The position numbers and the translations under genes are program-made. 39,321 nucleotides of DNA from Gemmatimonadota bacterium (lineage in GTDB: Bacteria > Gemmatimonadota > Gemmatimonadetes > Gemmatimonadales > Gemmatimonadaceae): positions 1 through 39,321 of the forward strand of contig JAJTHG010000031.1 in NCBI GenBank assembly GCA_021298835.1. Direction: 5' to 3'. Positions 1 to 7,342 of the stretch are shown here, in pieces (position 1 is the first letter of the stretch; every line of letters starts with the position of its first letter). A model generated the notes under the pieces. The model was not told the origin of the DNA. It worked only from the letters and a program-made list of their open reading frames with translations, and ran no database searches.

Positions 1-40
1 GGGCGGCGCGGCGGGCGGCGCGGCGGGCGGCACGGCGGGC
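1..40. repeat. 12-bp GC-rich tandem repeat
   Basis: Three near-identical copies of gggcggcgcggc (the third with one change) followed by a partial copy. It lies just upstream of the first gene, and the left end of the array is cut by the window edge. No function is evident. Confidence 0.7.
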
Positions 41-71
41 GTGCGCCACCCGCCCGGCCGCCCCGCCCGCC

Positions 72-83
72 TAGCTTGTCGTC
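72..83 (+). promoter_or_regulatory. Candidate -10 element (TAGCTT), leaderless start
   Basis: TAGCTT at 72-77 is followed by 6 nt and then the ATG at 84. There is no Shine-Dalgarno in between. The same arrangement recurs before other genes in the window (2755, 19374, 26675, 32615, 33565, 38708). No clear -35 is visible in the GC-rich repeat upstream. Confidence 0.4.
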
Positions 84-1061
84 ATGACCGTTCTCGACCT
101 CTCCGCCCTCGCCGTCGGCGATCGCGTCAACCACGAGCTCCTCGTCCGCGAGCGCGCCGAAGCGAAGACCAAGGCCGGCGACCCCTTCTGGATCCTCACG
201 CTCGGCAACGGCACCGGCACCATCGCCACCGCGCCGATCTGGAACGACCAGCGCGCCATGGTCGATGGGGCCGAGGCGGGCGCGTTCGTCCAGGCCATCG
301 GCGACGTCGCCGACTACAAGGGCAAGCGCCAGCTCGCGCTCAAGTCGCTGCGGCTCCTGCCGCCGGGCGGCCACGACCTGTCGCAGTTCCTGCCGGGCGT
401 CTCCGACCAGCGCCGCGAGGCGGCGTGGGCCTGGCTCGACAAGCAGCGGCACGAGCTCCGGTCCGCGCCGCTGCGCCGCGCCGTCGACCTCTTCTTCGCG
501 GACGAAGCCTTCCGCGTCGCCTTCGAGCGCACGCCCGGCTCGACGCGCGGGCATCATGCCTGCACCGGCGGGCTCCTCGTGCACACCGTCGAGGTGGCCA
601 CCATCGCGCGCACGACCGCGCAGGTCATGAAGGCCAACGTCGAGCTCGCCGTCGTCGGCGCTCTGGTGCACGACGTCGGGAAGGTCGAGGCGTATGCGGT
701 CGACGCCCGTGGGTTCGGCTTCACGCCCGCGGGCCACGTGGTCGGCCACGTCGTGCTCGGCTCCTGGATGCTCGATCGCCGCCGGCTCGCCGCCGGGGGC
801 GCCGGCCTCACCGACGCGCAGGCGCTCGAACTGCAGCACTTCATCCTCTCGCACCACGGGACGCTCGAGTTCGGCGCGGCGGTACCCCCGATGACCGCCG
901 AGGCGGAGATCGTCCACTGGGCGGACGAGGCGAGCGCAAAGGCGAACGACATGCTCGAGTCGCTCGCCGAGGACGAGCACTTCGCGGGAGACGACCGCTT
1001 CAGCAGCAAGCGGCCGTGGCGGCTGGGGAAGAAGATCTGGCGGAGCCCCGGCGACTGGTGA
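84..1061 (+). CDS. YhaM-like 3'-5' exoribonuclease / HD-domain nucleic-acid hydrolase
   Basis: 325 aa. The N-terminal about 110 residues look like an OB-fold nucleic-acid-binding domain (segment with WILTLGNGTGTIATAPIW). The C-terminal half is an HD domain: GHHACTGGLLVHTVEV, then LVHDVGKVEAY, then LSHHGTLEFGAA and IVHWADEASAK, which supply the metal-binding His/Asp residues. OB plus HD in this order and size is the arrangement of YhaM/CBF1-type 3'-5' exoribonucleases, which degrade RNA or ssDNA with a divalent metal. The ATG at 84 is preceded by TAGCTT rather than a ribosome binding site. The gene stands alone, convergent with the TetR gene. The exact substrate (RNA or DNA) is inferred from the family. 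Confidence 0.85.
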   Translation: MTVLDLSALAVGDRVNHELLVRERAEAKTKAGDPFWILTLGNGTGTIATAPIWNDQRAMVDGAEAGAFVQAIGDVADYKGKRQLALKSLRLLPPGGHDLSQFLPGVSDQRREAAWAWLDKQRHELRSAPLRRAVDLFFADEAFRVAFERTPGSTRGHHACTGGLLVHTVEVATIARTTAQVMKANVELAVVGALVHDVGKVEAYAVDARGFGFTPAGHVVGHVVLGSWMLDRRRLAAGGAGLTDAQALELQHFILSHHGTLEFGAAVPPMTAEAEIVHWADEASAKANDMLESLAEDEHFAGDDRFSSKRPWRLGKKIWRSPGDW

Positions 1062-1095
1062 CGCCGGCGGCCCGCGCCGCCGCGCCGCCGCGCCG

Positions 1096-1740
1096 CTAGC
1101 CGTCCAGCAGCGCGCCCGTCTGCCGCAGGGCCCGCGGCGTCATGTACGGCCGCAGCAGCGCCGCCATCTGCGCCAGCGCGCCCTTCACGTGGGCCTCGTT
1201 CGTCAGCGGATCCATGCCGCGCGATTCCACGAAGTCGATCCAGTAGCGCCCGACGATCCAGGCGTTCGTCGCCAGCGGCACCAACTGGTCGCGCTCGACC
1301 TTGAGCAGTCCGGCGTCCGTCATCCCCTGCAGGATGCGGCTGACGAAGGTCACGCCACGGTCGGTGAAGGCGGCGTGGCGTGCGGTGCGCTCGAGGTCCT
1401 CCCGCAGCAGGGTCGCGTGGTCGCGGAAGACGAAGCGATAGGTCCAGATCGTCTCGACCGACTTGCGCGTGTACTCCGCGAAGTGCGTCATCGGGGCCGC
1501 CGGCCCGGCCGGTCGCGCCAGGACGTCGTCGATCGCCGCTTCCATGCGCGCGAACAGGGCGTTCACCAGGTCGCGCTTCGTGCGGAAGTGGTACCAGAGG
1601 TTGCCCTCGGAGATCTCGAGCTCGCGCGCAATCTGCGCCGTCGTCACCCCCGACTCGCCGCGGGCGTTGAACAGCTCCAGGGCCACCCCCAGGATGCGGT
1701 CCTTCGTCGTCTCGCGAGGCGTCGTCGTCGCAGCGGGCAT
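1096..1740 (-). CDS. TetR-family transcriptional regulator
   Basis: 214 aa from the ATG at 1740. An upstream in-frame extension to 1920 would run into the neighbouring gene and has non-protein-like composition. The N-terminus is a TetR helix-turn-helix: TKDRILGVALELFNARGESG, then TTAQIARELEISEGNLWYHF and RTKRDLVNALFARM. The C-terminal ligand domain resembles the subgroup with a TetR_C-like domain common next to lipid or dehydrogenase genes (segment EYTRKSVETIWTYRFVFRDH). It is divergent from the SDR dehydrogenase at 1851, with two inverted repeats in the 110-bp gap. It therefore probably represses itself and that gene; the ligand is unknown. Confidence 0.9.
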   Translation of the reverse strand: MPAATTTPRETTKDRILGVALELFNARGESGVTTAQIARELEISEGNLWYHFRTKRDLVNALFARMEAAIDDVLARPAGPAAPMTHFAEYTRKSVETIWTYRFVFRDHATLLREDLERTARHAAFTDRGVTFVSRILQGMTDAGLLKVERDQLVPLATNAWIVGRYWIDFVESRGMDPLTNEAHVKGALAQMAALLRPYMTPRALRQTGALLDG

Positions 1741-1772
1741 GCGGAGGGGCGGACGGGAGCGGGGCGGGCGTT

Positions 1773-1814
1773 GGCAATCGGTTGCCGACAGCGTAGGGTA
1801 GTGTAGGCACCCTA
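1773..1814. promoter_or_regulatory. Candidate TetR operator(s) between divergent genes
   Basis: Two inverted repeats lie in the divergent intergenic region: GGCAA-tcgg-TTGCC at 1773-1786 and TAGGGT-9 nt-ACCCTA at 1794-1814. Either could be the operator of the adjacent TetR regulator. No convincing -35/-10 pair was identified. Confidence 0.4.
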
Positions 1815-1850
1815 GGGCCGGGAACCCCCGACTCGACGCGAGGAGGCGAC

Positions 1851-2669
1851 ATGCAGGTCCGGGACGGGATGGTCGCAGTCGTGACGGGAGCCGCCAGCGG
1901 CATCGGCGAGGCCTTGTCACGGCAACTCGCCGCCCGCGGGCTCCGCGTGGCCCTGCTCGACGTCGCTGCCGACCGGCTGGCAGCGCTGAATGCCGAGCTG
2001 GCCGCGACCGGTGCCACCGTGCACCCGATCGTCGTCGACGTCCGGGACCGGTCGGCCCTCGAGTCCGCAGCGGCCACGGCCGCGCAACGCCTCGGGCCGG
2101 CCCAGCTGCTGATCGCCAACGCGGGCGTGGCCACCCACGGCACCTTCGGCGAGGTGCCCGTGGCGCACTTCGACCAGGTGCTCGAAGTGAACCTGCACGG
2201 CGTCATCCACACGGTGCGGGCCTGGTGGCCGCAACTGGTGGCACAGCGGGCTGCGCACCTGGTGACGATCTCCAGCGTGTTCGGGCTGGTGGCCCCCGCC
2301 GGCCAGGCCGCGTACGCCGCGGCGAAGTTCGGCGTGCGCGGCTTCACCGAAGCGCTGCGCCACGAAGCCGAGGGCACCGGGCTGCGCGTGAGCGTCGTGC
2401 ATCCCGGCGGCATCCGGACGCGCATCGCCGAGCACGCGACCTTCGATGCGTCCCGCGTCACCGCCGCCGATCGCGAGGCGGTCCTGGCGCGGTTTCGGCG
2501 GCTCGCCCGCACCACGCCGGCAGCAGCGGCCACGCGCATCCTGCAGGGCATCGAGCGCGACGAAGCCCGCATCCTCGTCGGCCGCGACGCCACGCTGCTC
2601 GCCTGGCTGCAGCGGATCGCGCCCGTGCACTACTGGCGGACGCTGCGGCGCATCCTGGGCGAGCCCTGA
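1851..2669 (+). CDS. SDR-family NAD(P)-dependent oxidoreductase
   Basis: 272 aa classical short-chain dehydrogenase/reductase. The cofactor-binding motif TGAASGIG is at residues 12-19, NAG at about 85-90, the catalytic Ser in TISSVFG, and the YxxxK motif YAAAKFG at about 156-160, followed by VVHPGGIRT. Asp after the second beta strand (LLDVAA) favours NAD over NADP. The C-terminal segment is longer than the minimal SDR and contains LAWLQRIAPVHYWRTLRRIL, as in acyl or steroid-type SDRs that associate with membranes. The start is supported by GAGGAGG 5 nt upstream of ATG. It is probably controlled by the divergent TetR gene. The substrate cannot be read from sequence. Confidence 0.92.
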   Translation: MQVRDGMVAVVTGAASGIGEALSRQLAARGLRVALLDVAADRLAALNAELAATGATVHPIVVDVRDRSALESAAATAAQRLGPAQLLIANAGVATHGTFGEVPVAHFDQVLEVNLHGVIHTVRAWWPQLVAQRAAHLVTISSVFGLVAPAGQAAYAAAKFGVRGFTEALRHEAEGTGLRVSVVHPGGIRTRIAEHATFDASRVTAADREAVLARFRRLARTTPAAAATRILQGIERDEARILVGRDATLLAWLQRIAPVHYWRTLRRILGEP

Positions 2670-2741
2670 CGCGGGATGGTGTCACGTGGCGGGCCGGACA
2701 TACGGGGTGTGTTCCGGCTGGCCTGCCGTCGCGGACCACCC

Positions 2742-2754
2742 TAGCTTGGAGACG
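2742..2754 (+). promoter_or_regulatory. Candidate -10 element (TAGCTT), near-leaderless start
   Basis: TAGCTT at 2742-2747 is followed by 7 nt (ggagacg) and the ATG at 2755. The start is assigned partly on this element, because the open frame extends further upstream into the end of the SDR gene. Confidence 0.4.
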
Positions 2755-3516
2755 ATGCAGTCGTTCCGTTGGATGACCGCGCTGGCGTTGTTGGGGGGCT
2801 GCGTTCCGTTCGGGAGCGCGGGCCGCCCGGCCGTCGCGAGCGCGAATCGTCCCGATCCGCAGCGGGCCTTCGGCAGCGGCGAGATCACGGGCGTGGTCGT
2901 CGATTCGCTCAGCGGTGCCCCGATTCCGAATGTGGTGCTCTTCGCGACCACCGACACCTCCGTGGGCGCACCCATCACCCCTTGGCGTGCCTCGACCGAT
3001 GCGCAGGGGCGCTTCGTGATGACGGACGTGCCCTCCGGCTGGCGCGTCATCGAGGCGCGTGCGATCGGGTACGCGCGCCATCGTCGCACGATGCGCGTGC
3101 GGCGCGGTGCGGCGGACACGGTGTGGATCTCCATGCGCACCGGGTCGGCGCTGTTGGCACAGCAGCGCGAGGAGCTGGCGATGCCCACGTCTGTCACGCC
3201 GTGCCGCCCGGCGGACGTGAGCTCGTCGTGGCTCGGCAACGCGCTGGTCGAGGCGATCTCCGCGGACGCCGACCTCTCACCGAAGGTGCGGGCCGACGCC
3301 GTGCGACTGGTGACGAGGCCGGCACAGTGCCGTCGGGCCATCGCGGCCTGGCGCGAACGGGCCGGAACCGCGTTGCATGTCCCGCAGGTCTACCTGTTCG
3401 AGCTCGGGGAGCTGGGCTTTGCGCTGTACGACCCGGTCGAGAGTCTGGGAGACACGGTCGTCGTCGTTCCGGTGCTTGATAGGTCGTTGCGCCTGAGGAA
3501 GGTCTTGGCCCTCTAG
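2755..3516 (+). CDS. Lipoprotein with carboxypeptidase-regulatory-like domain
   Basis: 253 aa. The N-terminus is a lipoprotein signal peptide with lipobox LGGC (Cys16), so it is probably anchored in the inner or outer membrane. Residues about 42-115 form a carboxypeptidase-regulatory-like beta-sandwich: GEITGVVVDSLSGAPIPNVV, then STDAQGRFVMTDVPSG and RAIGYARHRRTMRV, the pattern that also begins many TonB-dependent receptors. The remaining about 130 residues, with a Cys at CRPADVSS and AQCRRAIAAWRERAG, match no family I recognise. The start is placed at 2755 because the signal peptide begins there and the upstream frame overlaps the SDR gene. It is monocistronic, ending in small hairpins at 3530-3555. 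Confidence 0.75.
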   Translation: MQSFRWMTALALLGGCVPFGSAGRPAVASANRPDPQRAFGSGEITGVVVDSLSGAPIPNVVLFATTDTSVGAPITPWRASTDAQGRFVMTDVPSGWRVIEARAIGYARHRRTMRVRRGAADTVWISMRTGSALLAQQREELAMPTSVTPCRPADVSSSWLGNALVEAISADADLSPKVRADAVRLVTRPAQCRRAIAAWRERAGTALHVPQVYLFELGELGFALYDPVESLGDTVVVVPVLDRSLRLRKVLAL

Positions 3517-3529
3517 GTCCGACACATTG

Positions 3530-3556
3530 TAGGGACAACCCCTACGCTCGTGTAGG
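3530..3556 (+). other. Overlapping alternative hairpins after the lipoprotein gene
   Basis: GTAGGG-acaac-CCCTAC can pair, and CCTAC-gctcgt-GTAGG shares the middle arm, giving two mutually exclusive hairpins. No U-tract follows, so this is not a classical intrinsic terminator. Confidence 0.35.
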
Positions 3557-3583
3557 ACTAACTTAGCAAGTCTTTGAATCACT

Positions 3584-3611
3584 TTGACTTGCGAAACAGG
3601 CCTCCTATATT
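3584..3611 (+). promoter_or_regulatory. Sigma70-type promoter of the zinc-ribbon gene
   Basis: TTGACT (3584-3589), 16-nt spacer, TATATT (3606-3611), in a locally AT-rich stretch. This is the best consensus promoter in the window. The expected transcript starts near 3618 and carries a CCGGCA/TGCCGG hairpin in its 5' leader before the ribosome binding site. Confidence 0.7.
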
Positions 3612-3661
3612 CCCGATTATCGGCGACCCGGCATCAGGTGCCGGTAACCTCGGGAGGCGAG

Positions 3662-3871
3662 ATGCGAAAGCCACGGCCGGCCGCGTACAACCCTGCGCAG
3701 GCCCTGCACCTGATCTCGAGCGACCGCTCCGGCGCGCCGCTCTCCTGTCCGACATGCTCGGGGCAGATCGTTCGCGACCCCGCTTCCGTCCCGCCGCCGC
3801 CGCGCGCGCAGGTGACGCTCAAGTGCAAGGGGTGCGGTCGAACGGCCCGCTACATCTCGGGCGCCGCCTGA
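3662..3871 (+). CDS. Small zinc-ribbon protein of unknown function
   Basis: 69 aa. Two CxxC knuckles (SCPTCSGQ and LKCKGCGR), 29 residues apart, form a predicted zinc ribbon; a basic N-terminus (MRKPRPAAYNP) precedes it. The ATG at 3662 has GGGAGG 4-5 nt upstream; the frame opens earlier, but those codons lie in the promoter. It has a strong consensus promoter and its own intrinsic terminator, so it is a monocistronic unit and probably well expressed. Its role is unknown; nucleic-acid or protein binding is typical of such ribbons. Confidence 0.75.
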   Translation: MRKPRPAAYNPAQALHLISSDRSGAPLSCPTCSGQIVRDPASVPPPPRAQVTLKCKGCGRTARYISGAA

Positions 3872-3882
3872 ACGGTTCTGAT

Positions 3883-3906
3883 CGGCCAGCCGAGCGTCGC
3901 TGGCCG
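3883..3906 (+). other. Hairpin after zinc-ribbon gene
   Basis: CGGCCAGC (3883-3890) pairs with GCTGGCCG (3899-3906). It lies just after the stop codon and ahead of the intrinsic terminator, so it may protect the 3' end. Confidence 0.35.
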
Positions 3907-3931
3907 GGTCTGGGAGCCCGTACCGGGGCCT

Positions 3932-3966
3932 CTGTCAGACTTTCTCTGACAGGCGCTTTCCTTTTT
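3932..3966 (+). terminator. Intrinsic terminator of the zinc-ribbon gene
   Basis: CTGTCAGA (3932-3939), 5-nt loop, TCTGACAG (3945-3952), followed by a T-rich tract (ctttccttttt, to 3966). Confidence 0.7.
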
Positions 3967-4084
3967 CGACATTAGGTTCGCAGCGAGGAGGATGCTGCGG
4001 ATCGACCGGACATCGTCGTCAGGTCCATCGCTCAGCATTCAGTATCCAGCATGGGCCGCGCAAGCGGTCGCGAGGGAAGCTGCA

Positions 4085-4294
4085 ATGGCACGGATCAGCG
4101 GGACGGTAAAGTGGTTCAACGACGCGAAGGGCTTTGGCTTCATCCAGCGTGAGGGCGGCGCCGACGTGTTCGTGCACTTCAGCGCCATCCAGGGCAACGG
4201 CTTCAAGACGCTTGCCGAGGGCGACAAGGTCGAGTTCGAGATCGTCCAGGGGCAGAAGGGGCCACAGGCCGCCGACGTGGTGAAGCAGGGCTGA
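4085..4294 (+). CDS. Cold-shock domain protein (CspA family)
   Basis: 69 aa, the usual length. It contains both RNA-binding motifs of the cold-shock OB fold: RNP1 GFGFIQ after VKWFNDAK, and RNP2 VFVHFSAI, then the conserved [17 protein letters not shown] and the C-terminal [11 protein letters not shown]. It binds single-stranded RNA/DNA as a chaperone. The ATG at 4085 has GAGGGAAG upstream. An in-frame ATG at 3992 sits directly on AGGAGG with no spacing, so the 100-aa extended form is unlikely. The leader after the preceding terminator is about 118 nt, as is common for regulated csp mRNAs. A paralogue lies at 28403-28615. Confidence 0.95.
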   Translation: MARISGTVKWFNDAKGFGFIQREGGADVFVHFSAIQGNGFKTLAEGDKVEFEIVQGQKGPQAADVVKQG

Positions 4295-4317
4295 CCGCCC
4301 CGCGCATCCGACGCGCG

Positions 4318-4352
4318 AACGCCCCGGCCGATCGGCCGGGGCGTTCGTCTTT
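4318..4352 (+). terminator. Intrinsic terminator of cold-shock gene
   Basis: A 28-bp perfect palindrome (4318-4345) centred on GGCCGATCGGCC with GCCCCGG arms is followed by cgtcttt. It may also serve the opposing strand, because the GH3 gene ends at 4378. Confidence 0.85.
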
Positions 4353-4377
4353 GGTGCCGGGCGCGGGCCGTCGCGCG

Positions 4378-6279
4378 CTATGGCTGGATCGGCGGGAGCG
4401 GGCGCGGAATGCCGCTCCCGACGCGCACCCCCGGCGCCACCGTCGCCGGCAGCACGCCGGTGATCGGCAACTCGCCCAGGAGCCCCTTCGCGGCCGCCCG
4501 CTGACTCATGGGCCACGCGCTCCACGCCAGCAGGTAGGCCGGCACCTCGGGGATGTCGCTCAGCAGGTACGGACTGCCGAAGGCGAGGACGATCGGCTGC
4601 TTCCCCTTGGCGAGCAGCGCACGCACGAGATCCACCACCCCGCGCGGCGCGGCGGCCGTGGCGGTGACGCTCGAGATGTTCACGTATGAGCTGACGATCA
4701 CCACGTCGGCCGAGTCGGCGGCGCGCAACACCGTCGCCGCGCCGCCCGCGATCGCCCCGCCCGCCGCCGCCTGGTACTGCGCCGGCCCGCCCGCCGCCGC
4801 CCCCACCGTGGCCTCGGCGCCGCCGAGTTCCGGCTGCACCAGTTCGGTGCGGAGCCGCGGAAAGCGCCGCTGCAGCTCCTGGTTGAAGGCCTGGCCGGCA
4901 CCCAGGTCGTTGCGCGGCGCGATCGTCACGCTCAGCACCCGCGTGGTACGCGGGAGGGTCGCGGCCAGCGGGACCTGCCCCAGCGAGTCCTTCGCGAGCG
5001 TGAGTGCCCGCTCGGCGGCGCGCCGCGCGAGGGCGAGATGCGCAGTGTCGCCGACGACGTCCCGGACGCGTTCGAGGTCCACGGTCCGCTGCCGCGGCAG
5101 CCCGGCCCGCACCTTCTCCATGAGCACGCGTCGTACGCTGGCGTCGAGCCGCGCCATCGCGACGCGCCCACCCTGCACCGCCGCCGTCACCGCCGAGATG
5201 CAGCCCGGCAGGTCGCTTGGCATCAGCAGGATGTCCGCCCCCGCCTCGAAGGCGCGCACGCACACCTCCGCCATGCCGAGCGTGCCCATCACGCCGTTCA
5301 TGTCGAGGGCGTCGGTCACCACGAAGCCGCCGAAGCCGAGCGACCCGCGCAGCAGGTCGGTCATGATCGGCTTCGAGAGCGTCGCGGCGATGCCGCTCGC
5401 GTCGAGCGCGTCGAGCCGCCCGTGGAAGGTCATCACGCCGCGCATGCCGGCGGCGATGGCGACGCGATACGGCGCCAATTCCACCGAGTCGAGCCGCGCG
5501 CGCGGCGCGTCCACGCGCGAGAGCTCGAGGTGCGAGTTCTGCTCGGTGTCGCCGTGCCCGGGGAAGTGCTTCCCCGTCGCGGCCATGCCCGCGTCCTGCA
5601 GGCCGCGGATGAACGCCGCCCCCATCGCGCCCACGAGTGCCGGCGTCTCGCCGAAGGCGCGCGCGCCGATCACCGGGTTGCGCGGGTTGTTGTTGACGTC
5701 GAGCACCGGGGCGAACGCTACGTGCGCCCCCACCGCGCGGCCCTCGCGGGCCGTCACCCGACCCATGGCCGCCGCGGCCGCGGTGTCACCGGTCGCGCCG
5801 ATCCCCATCGGCGGCGGGAACATCGTCGAGCCGCCGAGGTCGAGGCCGTTGGGCGTCGCGTAACCGCCGCGAAAGCGGAACGCCGCACCCGTCTCGAGGT
5901 CGGCGCCCACGAGCAGCGGCACCGCCGCCTCGCGTTGCAACGCGTTGAGCTTCGCCGCCACCTCGACCGGCGAGCCGATCGAGATGATCACCCCGCCCAC
6001 CTGCTCGTCACGTACGAAGCCGACGATGCGCTGGAACCCCGGGTTCGACTGCGCCTGGAAGTCGCCCAGCACCCACGGCCAGACGAGCTGGGCCACCTTC
6101 TGCCGGGTCGTCAGCGACGCCAGCACCGAGTCGGCCCAGCGCGGCGACGTGGCCGGAGCGGACACCGGCGACGGTCCGGGCGCGGGGGCGCGCGGCGGCG
6201 ATCCCGGCACGAGCCCGCCGCACGCGCCGACGGCCAGTGACAGCGCCAGGGGCCGGGCGCGGGCGGCGAGCCGCGTCAC
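4378..6279 (-). CDS. Glycoside hydrolase family 3 lipoprotein (NagZ/YbbD-like)
   Basis: 633 aa. The GTG start at 6279 overlaps the preceding stop (GTGA), and the signal peptide ends in VGAC (Cys about 20), a lipobox. The GH3 catalytic barrel covers about residues 55-385: LVWPWVLGD, LLVGADLETG, APVLDVNNNPRNPVIGARAF, the loop KHFPGHGDTEQNSH, and GFVVTDALDMNGV with the likely nucleophile Asp. A C-terminal Rossmann-like domain (about 410-600) follows, as in B. subtilis YbbD. The family removes beta-linked N-acetylglucosamine from peptidoglycan fragments or other glycans. The Asp of the usual D-S-H dyad is Asn here (QNSH), so catalysis may differ. Location is the cell envelope. It is translationally coupled to the YggX-like gene. 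Confidence 0.88.
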   Translation of the reverse strand: MTRLAARARPLALSLAVGACGGLVPGSPPRAPAPGPSPVSAPATSPRWADSVLASLTTRQKVAQLVWPWVLGDFQAQSNPGFQRIVGFVRDEQVGGVIISIGSPVEVAAKLNALQREAAVPLLVGADLETGAAFRFRGGYATPNGLDLGGSTMFPPPMGIGATGDTAAAAAMGRVTAREGRAVGAHVAFAPVLDVNNNPRNPVIGARAFGETPALVGAMGAAFIRGLQDAGMAATGKHFPGHGDTEQNSHLELSRVDAPRARLDSVELAPYRVAIAAGMRGVMTFHGRLDALDASGIAATLSKPIMTDLLRGSLGFGGFVVTDALDMNGVMGTLGMAEVCVRAFEAGADILLMPSDLPGCISAVTAAVQGGRVAMARLDASVRRVLMEKVRAGLPRQRTVDLERVRDVVGDTAHLALARRAAERALTLAKDSLGQVPLAATLPRTTRVLSVTIAPRNDLGAGQAFNQELQRRFPRLRTELVQPELGGAEATVGAAAGGPAQYQAAAGGAIAGGAATVLRAADSADVVIVSSYVNISSVTATAAAPRGVVDLVRALLAKGKQPIVLAFGSPYLLSDIPEVPAYLLAWSAWPMSQRAAAKGLLGELPITGVLPATVAPGVRVGSGIPRPLPPIQP

Positions 6280-6554
6280 CACGCGATCGTGCCCTGCTTC
6301 GTCGTGTCCACGGCGTCGCCGCCGCCGCTCTTGAAGAGGAACGCGCTCATGTTCTGCGTGAGGAACTTCCGCGCCTGAGGGTCCATCACGTTCAGGCCGT
6401 AGTGGTTGATCAGCATGGTCTGCTGCTTCTTCCAGTCCTCCCAGCAGGGCTGGCAGGTCTCGGCGACGATGCGGGCCCCGATGGGCCCGGGAAACGGCGA
6501 CTTGTCGAAGCCCGCGCGTGTCTGGCCGCAGCGGGTGCAGGTGATGTCGGGCAT
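6276..6554 (-). CDS. YggX-like Fe(2+)-trafficking / oxidative-damage protein with zinc ribbon
   Basis: 92 aa. The body matches YggX: FPGPIGARI, then WEDWKKQQTMLINHYGLN, then DPQARKFLTQNMSAFLF. YggX protects Fe-S proteins and DNA from oxidative damage. Unlike enterobacterial YggX, which has a single conserved Cys near the N-terminus, this protein has CTRCG and CQPCW, a four-Cys ribbon-like arrangement that could bind zinc or iron. The ATG at 6554 has GAGGG 5 nt upstream. TAGCTT lies at 6582-6587 (minus), a plausible -10. It overlaps the GH3 gene by 4 nt. Confidence 0.85.
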   Translation of the reverse strand: MPDITCTRCGQTRAGFDKSPFPGPIGARIVAETCQPCWEDWKKQQTMLINHYGLNVMDPQARKFLTQNMSAFLFKSGGGDAVDTTKQGTIAW

Positions 6555-6581
6555 GGTCCCTCGGGCATGCGTGAGCGGCGA

Positions 6582-6587
6582 AAGCTA
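6582..6587 (-). promoter_or_regulatory. Candidate -10 element (TAGCTT) for yggX-like gene
   Basis: TAGCTT on the minus strand, 27 nt before the start codon, giving a short leader that contains the GAGGG ribosome binding site. It is the same hexamer as before 84, 2755, 19374 and 38529. Confidence 0.35.
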
Positions 6588-6649
6588 ATCGCGCCGGTCC
6601 GGACCGGACCGGCGCGACCGCGCCACCGCCGGAGACCGCGCGCCGCCCG

Positions 6650-7324
6650 TCAGCCGGTATGCGCGTAGCTGTAGCCGTATTCCTGCGCCCGCTGCACCGC
6701 CGTGATTCCCGAGGGCATGACGTGGCTGTTCGCCGGCAGGCCCGCCTCGAGGTCGGCGGCGGCGGTCTTCGGGTCGCCACCAGACCCCGCAGCCTGTCCG
6801 GCGAGGCGCGTCATCGCCGCACCGCAGATCGCGAAGTGCAGCCCGCGCTTCGCGAGCGCATCCCACGTGAAGGGCTCGGGCGCGCCCCCGGTCGTGCCGA
6901 CGCGCAGGATGCTCTTCTGCGCCTGCCCGTCGCCAAGCGGATTGTCGAAGGGCTTGGGGACCAGCGTCGGATACTTCTCCCAGAGCGCCTGCGTCAGGGC
7001 CATCACCGTTGCCTGATGCCGCAGGGTGATGACCACCGCGTGGTCGCCGTCCTTGAGGCCATACGGGGCACCGCTGGTGCGAAGGAAGTTCCACCCGAAC
7101 ATCGCCGCCTCGACGGCGCCGAACGGCGTGACGGCGTCGAGAATGAGCCGGTGCACGCCGGGCAGCTGGTCGAGCCACTGGTCCTGGGCGTGGCGCGGCC
7201 CGCCGCGCGGCGGCTGGCCCTGCGCCCGGGCGGTGACCGGCAGCCCGGCGCTCAGCCCGAGTCCGCCGAGAAGGGCCGTCAGGCGGCCGAAGAACGAACG
7301 ACGCTCGAGCACCGGGAAGGACAT
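6650..7324 (-). CDS. Tat-exported DsrE-like protein
   Basis: 224 aa. The N-terminus carries a twin-arginine signal (ERRSFFGRLTALLGG then LSAGLPVTARAQG), so it is probably exported folded to the periplasm. The mature part resembles the DsrE/DsrF-like fold: HAVVITLRHQATVMALTQAL, then RGLHFAICGAAMTRLAG with a Cys at the position typical of the family, and a C-terminal GITAVQRAQEYGYSYAH that matches the usual G-x-x-x-L-x-x-x-Q-x-x-G-Y ending. DsrE-type proteins take part in sulfur transfer or oxidation; whether this one does is not shown. GGAG lies 11 nt before the ATG. Confidence 0.6.
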   Translation of the reverse strand: MSFPVLERRSFFGRLTALLGGLGLSAGLPVTARAQGQPPRGGPRHAQDQWLDQLPGVHRLILDAVTPFGAVEAAMFGWNFLRTSGAPYGLKDGDHAVVITLRHQATVMALTQALWEKYPTLVPKPFDNPLGDGQAQKSILRVGTTGGAPEPFTWDALAKRGLHFAICGAAMTRLAGQAAGSGGDPKTAAADLEAGLPANSHVMPSGITAVQRAQEYGYSYAHTG

Positions 7325-7342
7325 CGCGACGACTCCGCGCAG

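Noticed and set aside
554..2593. 679-codon minus-strand frame across the first three genes
   Set aside because: It overlaps three well-supported genes (YhaM-like, TetR, SDR) and has shadow-like composition.
3992..4294. 100-aa extended cold-shock protein
   Set aside because: Its ATG sits directly on AGGAGG with no spacing, and the family starts at the ATG at 4085.
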